Part shown: positions 62,861 to 64,000 of the stretch, piece after piece
Layout: the number at the start of each line of letters is the position of its first letter
How positions within the stretch are numbered: position 1 is the first letter of the stretch
Assembly: GCF_017354945.1 (NCBI RefSeq)
Contig: NZ_CP071503.1
Coordinates: 372,001-436,000, forward strand
Reading direction: 5' to 3'
Length of the DNA: 64,000 nt
From: Shewanella avicenniae
GTDB lineage: Bacteria > Pseudomonadota > Gammaproteobacteria > Enterobacterales > Shewanellaceae
Made by a program: the position numbers and the translations under genes
Notes under the pieces: generated by a model
What the model saw: only the letters and a program-made list of their open reading frames with translations
What the model was told of the DNA's origin: nothing
Database searches by the model: none

Positions 62861-63183
62861 TTTGGGTACAGTTTTCCAGTTTTGAGTTCAAGGATCTTTC
62901 GGAAAGCATATTTTAATCATGTGGTTATGATTATTTTATCAGTCTGCTTTACGAAAATCCCTCGAAAGATGGTAATCCCGATGCCAATATCGGGGGCGTA
63001 TTCTACCGCAAAAGCGTGACGCTCAGTGTTTTTTATACGCGATTACACAATATCAAATCGTGAACAAAGCCATTTATTGAGCCGTGCTAGTGATGTTCAA
63101 AAGTTGCTTGTTTAGCTGTCGCTGGACTTGACCTTGGAGTAGACTCTAAGCTTTATACTCGCCTAACAAATCGGAGACTCAGC
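62861..63183 (-). promoter_or_regulatory. purH upstream region with structured leader
   Basis: No gene is seen in these 323 bases. Toward purH, a -10 box TAGAAT (63005-63000) lacks a clear -35 box; CGCAAA at 63007-63012 resembles a half PurR site. The leader RNA would hold a hairpin CCCGAT/ATCGGG (62977-62994) and, nearer purH, a nested fold: ATCTTTCG/CGAAAGAT (62894-62901 with 62963-62970), an inner AAAGC/GCTTT stem, and TAATCAT/ATGATTA (62914-62933). The right part holds the zntR promoter. Confidence 0.4.
63128..63159 (+). promoter_or_regulatory. zntR-type promoter and operator
   Basis: TTGACC at 63128-63133 and TATACT at 63154-63159 are separated by 20 bases, longer than the normal 17. 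The spacer holds the dyad CTTGGAGTAGACTCTAAG (63133-63150). A long spacer with a GAGT/ACTC dyad is the hallmark of MerR-family activated promoters. It lies just before the MerR-family gene itself. Confidence 0.8.
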
Positions 63184-63603
63184 ATGTATCGCATCGGTGA
63201 ATTGGCACAGCGCCATGGCGTGAACAACGATACGCTGCGTTTCTACGAAAAGCACGGGTTGTTGCAGCCATCAGCGCGGCAAGAAAATGGTTATCGTGCT
63301 TACAGTGACGCTGATGATCGACGCTTAGCCTTCATCTTACGTGCCAAGTCAGTGGGCTTTTCATTGAGTGAAATTGCTGAGTTGTTGTCGATTGAAGTGG
63401 ATAAAGCCAATCGCGTTTGCAGCGATGTTAAAGAGTTGGTCGATGACAAATTGGTCAAAGTCAGTCAAAAGATTATTGAGTTAGAGCGATTTAGACAATC
63501 GCTGCAGATATTGTCTGACGGATGTTGTGGTGGGCCGCATAGCGCTGAGCATTGCACCATTTTACAGGCGTTGGAGTCCTTTGAGGAAAATGACCCGCGC
63601 TAG
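63184..63603 (+). CDS. zntR: ZntR-like MerR-family metal sensor
   Basis: A 139-residue regulator with a MerR winged-helix domain (YRIGELAQRHGVNNDTLRFYEK), a dimerisation helix, and a C-terminal metal loop. The zinc ligands of Escherichia coli ZntR are all kept at the same numbers: C79, C114, C115, H119 and C124. It therefore probably senses Zn(II), and possibly Cd(II) or Pb(II). It sits behind a MerR-type promoter and 41 bases before a permease gene, so it likely activates its own operon. Confidence 0.9.
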   Translation: MYRIGELAQRHGVNNDTLRFYEKHGLLQPSARQENGYRAYSDADDRRLAFILRAKSVGFSLSEIAELLSIEVDKANRVCSDVKELVDDKLVKVSQKIIELERFRQSLQILSDGCCGGPHSAEHCTILQALESFEENDPR

Positions 63604-63644
63604 TTTTACGGGACAACCGCAGTTTACAAGGTAGGACGGTTATC

Positions 63645-64000
63645 ATGGTGATGAATCATTTTTTAGCATTGTTTATGGAGTCAGCGCCGTGGCTGTTGCT
63701 AGGGCTCATTCTGGCTGGCTTACTCAAGGTGTTCGTTCCCATGAGTTGGATGCAAAAGCATCTGGGTGGGCATGGCTTTAAAGCGACGTTCAAGGCGGCA
63801 CTTTTTGGTGCGCCACTGCCACTGTGCTCTTGTGGGGTGATTCCCGCCGCAGTCGGCCTGCGTCGCAGCGGTGCATCGAAAGCATCGACCACCTCTTTTT
63901 TAGTCTCTACTCCAGAAACTGGGGTGGATTCCGTCACTGTATCTTACGTATTGCTAGGGCCGTTTATGGCGATAGTTCGCCCCATTGCTGCAGTGACCAG
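63645..64000 (+). CDS. COG0701-type permease, N-terminal part
   Basis: Cut by the window end after about 118 residues. The start at 63645 has AGGA 8 bases upstream; an ATG at 63651 is an alternative. The protein has hydrophobic segments at about 6-30 and further on, and the PLPLCSCGVIPAAVGLRR motif with Cys pair (CSC) of the permease family that includes ArsP and YraQ. Members export organoarsenicals or metalloids; a zinc or arsenic efflux role is inferred from the family and the ZntR-like regulator next to it. Confidence 0.85.
   Translation, partial: MVMNHFLALFMESAPWLLLGLILAGLLKVFVPMSWMQKHLGGHGFKATFKAALFGAPLPLCSCGVIPAAVGLRRSGASKASTTSFLVSTPETGVDSVTVSYVLLGPFMAIVRPIAAVT

Overview
The window comes from the chromosome of a gammaproteobacterium, most likely Shewanella or a close relative. 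The 16S rRNA (positions 16981-18522) has Shewanella-like variable regions. Gene order over most of the window matches minute 2 of the Escherichia coli chromosome: murE to ftsZ, lpxC and secA, then the mutT/yacG/zapD/coaE/pil/nadC block, ampD-ampE, pdhR-aceEF-lpdA and acnB. A zntR-permease pair at the right edge resembles an arrangement I recall from Shewanella. Species assignment is inference. I see no prophage, insertion sequence or CRISPR array.

Layout. (1) 1-13619: the dcw division and cell-wall cluster on the + strand (murE end, murF, mraY, murD, ftsW, murG, murC, ftsQ, ftsA, ftsZ, lpxC). It is tightly packed and has no ddl between murC and ftsQ. A dciA-type gene on the minus strand and an M23 peptidase follow. 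(2) 13678-16439: secA and its terminator. (3) 16640-22602: a complete rRNA operon in the order 16S, tRNA-Ile, tRNA-Ala, 23S, tRNA-Val, 5S, tRNA-Thr, 5S, with tandem promoters and antitermination signals. (4) 22741-24603: an AT-rich gene for a PglL/Wzy-type O-oligosaccharyltransferase. (5) 24633-32829, minus strand: mutT, yacG, zapD, coaE, pilD, pilC, pilB, pilA, nadC. (6) 33103-41955: ampD-ampE, then pdhR-aceE-aceF-lpdA with a clear PdhR operator. (7) 42077-51130: a very large propeller-PAS-GGDEF-EAL sensor, a patatin-POTRA-barrel protein of the PlpD type, and an M13 metallopeptidase lipoprotein. (8) 51156-56976: hxpB-like phosphatase, acnB with a structured leader, rsd, a candidate small RNA or attenuator, and hemE. 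(9) 57177-64000: a second GGDEF-EAL protein, the purH-purD operon (minus strand), and a zntR-like regulator driving a COG0701 permease cut by the window end.

Most genes work in conserved modules: peptidoglycan precursor synthesis with septum assembly, type IV pilus assembly, pyruvate oxidation feeding the TCA cycle, purine synthesis, and zinc- or metalloid-responsive efflux. The pilin-glycosylation-type transferase lies near the pilin gene and may modify it (inference).

The least ordinary signals are non-coding. They include a promoter-plus-terminator unit on the minus strand between rsd and hemE; an intrinsic-terminator-shaped hairpin inside the rRNA operon just before a second boxA; a 26-bp perfect palindrome across the ftsZ stop codon; an inverted repeat around the ftsQ promoter that could hide the ftsQ ribosome binding site in read-through mRNA; and structured leaders before acnB and purH. 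All calls are from reading the sequence; no database search was run.
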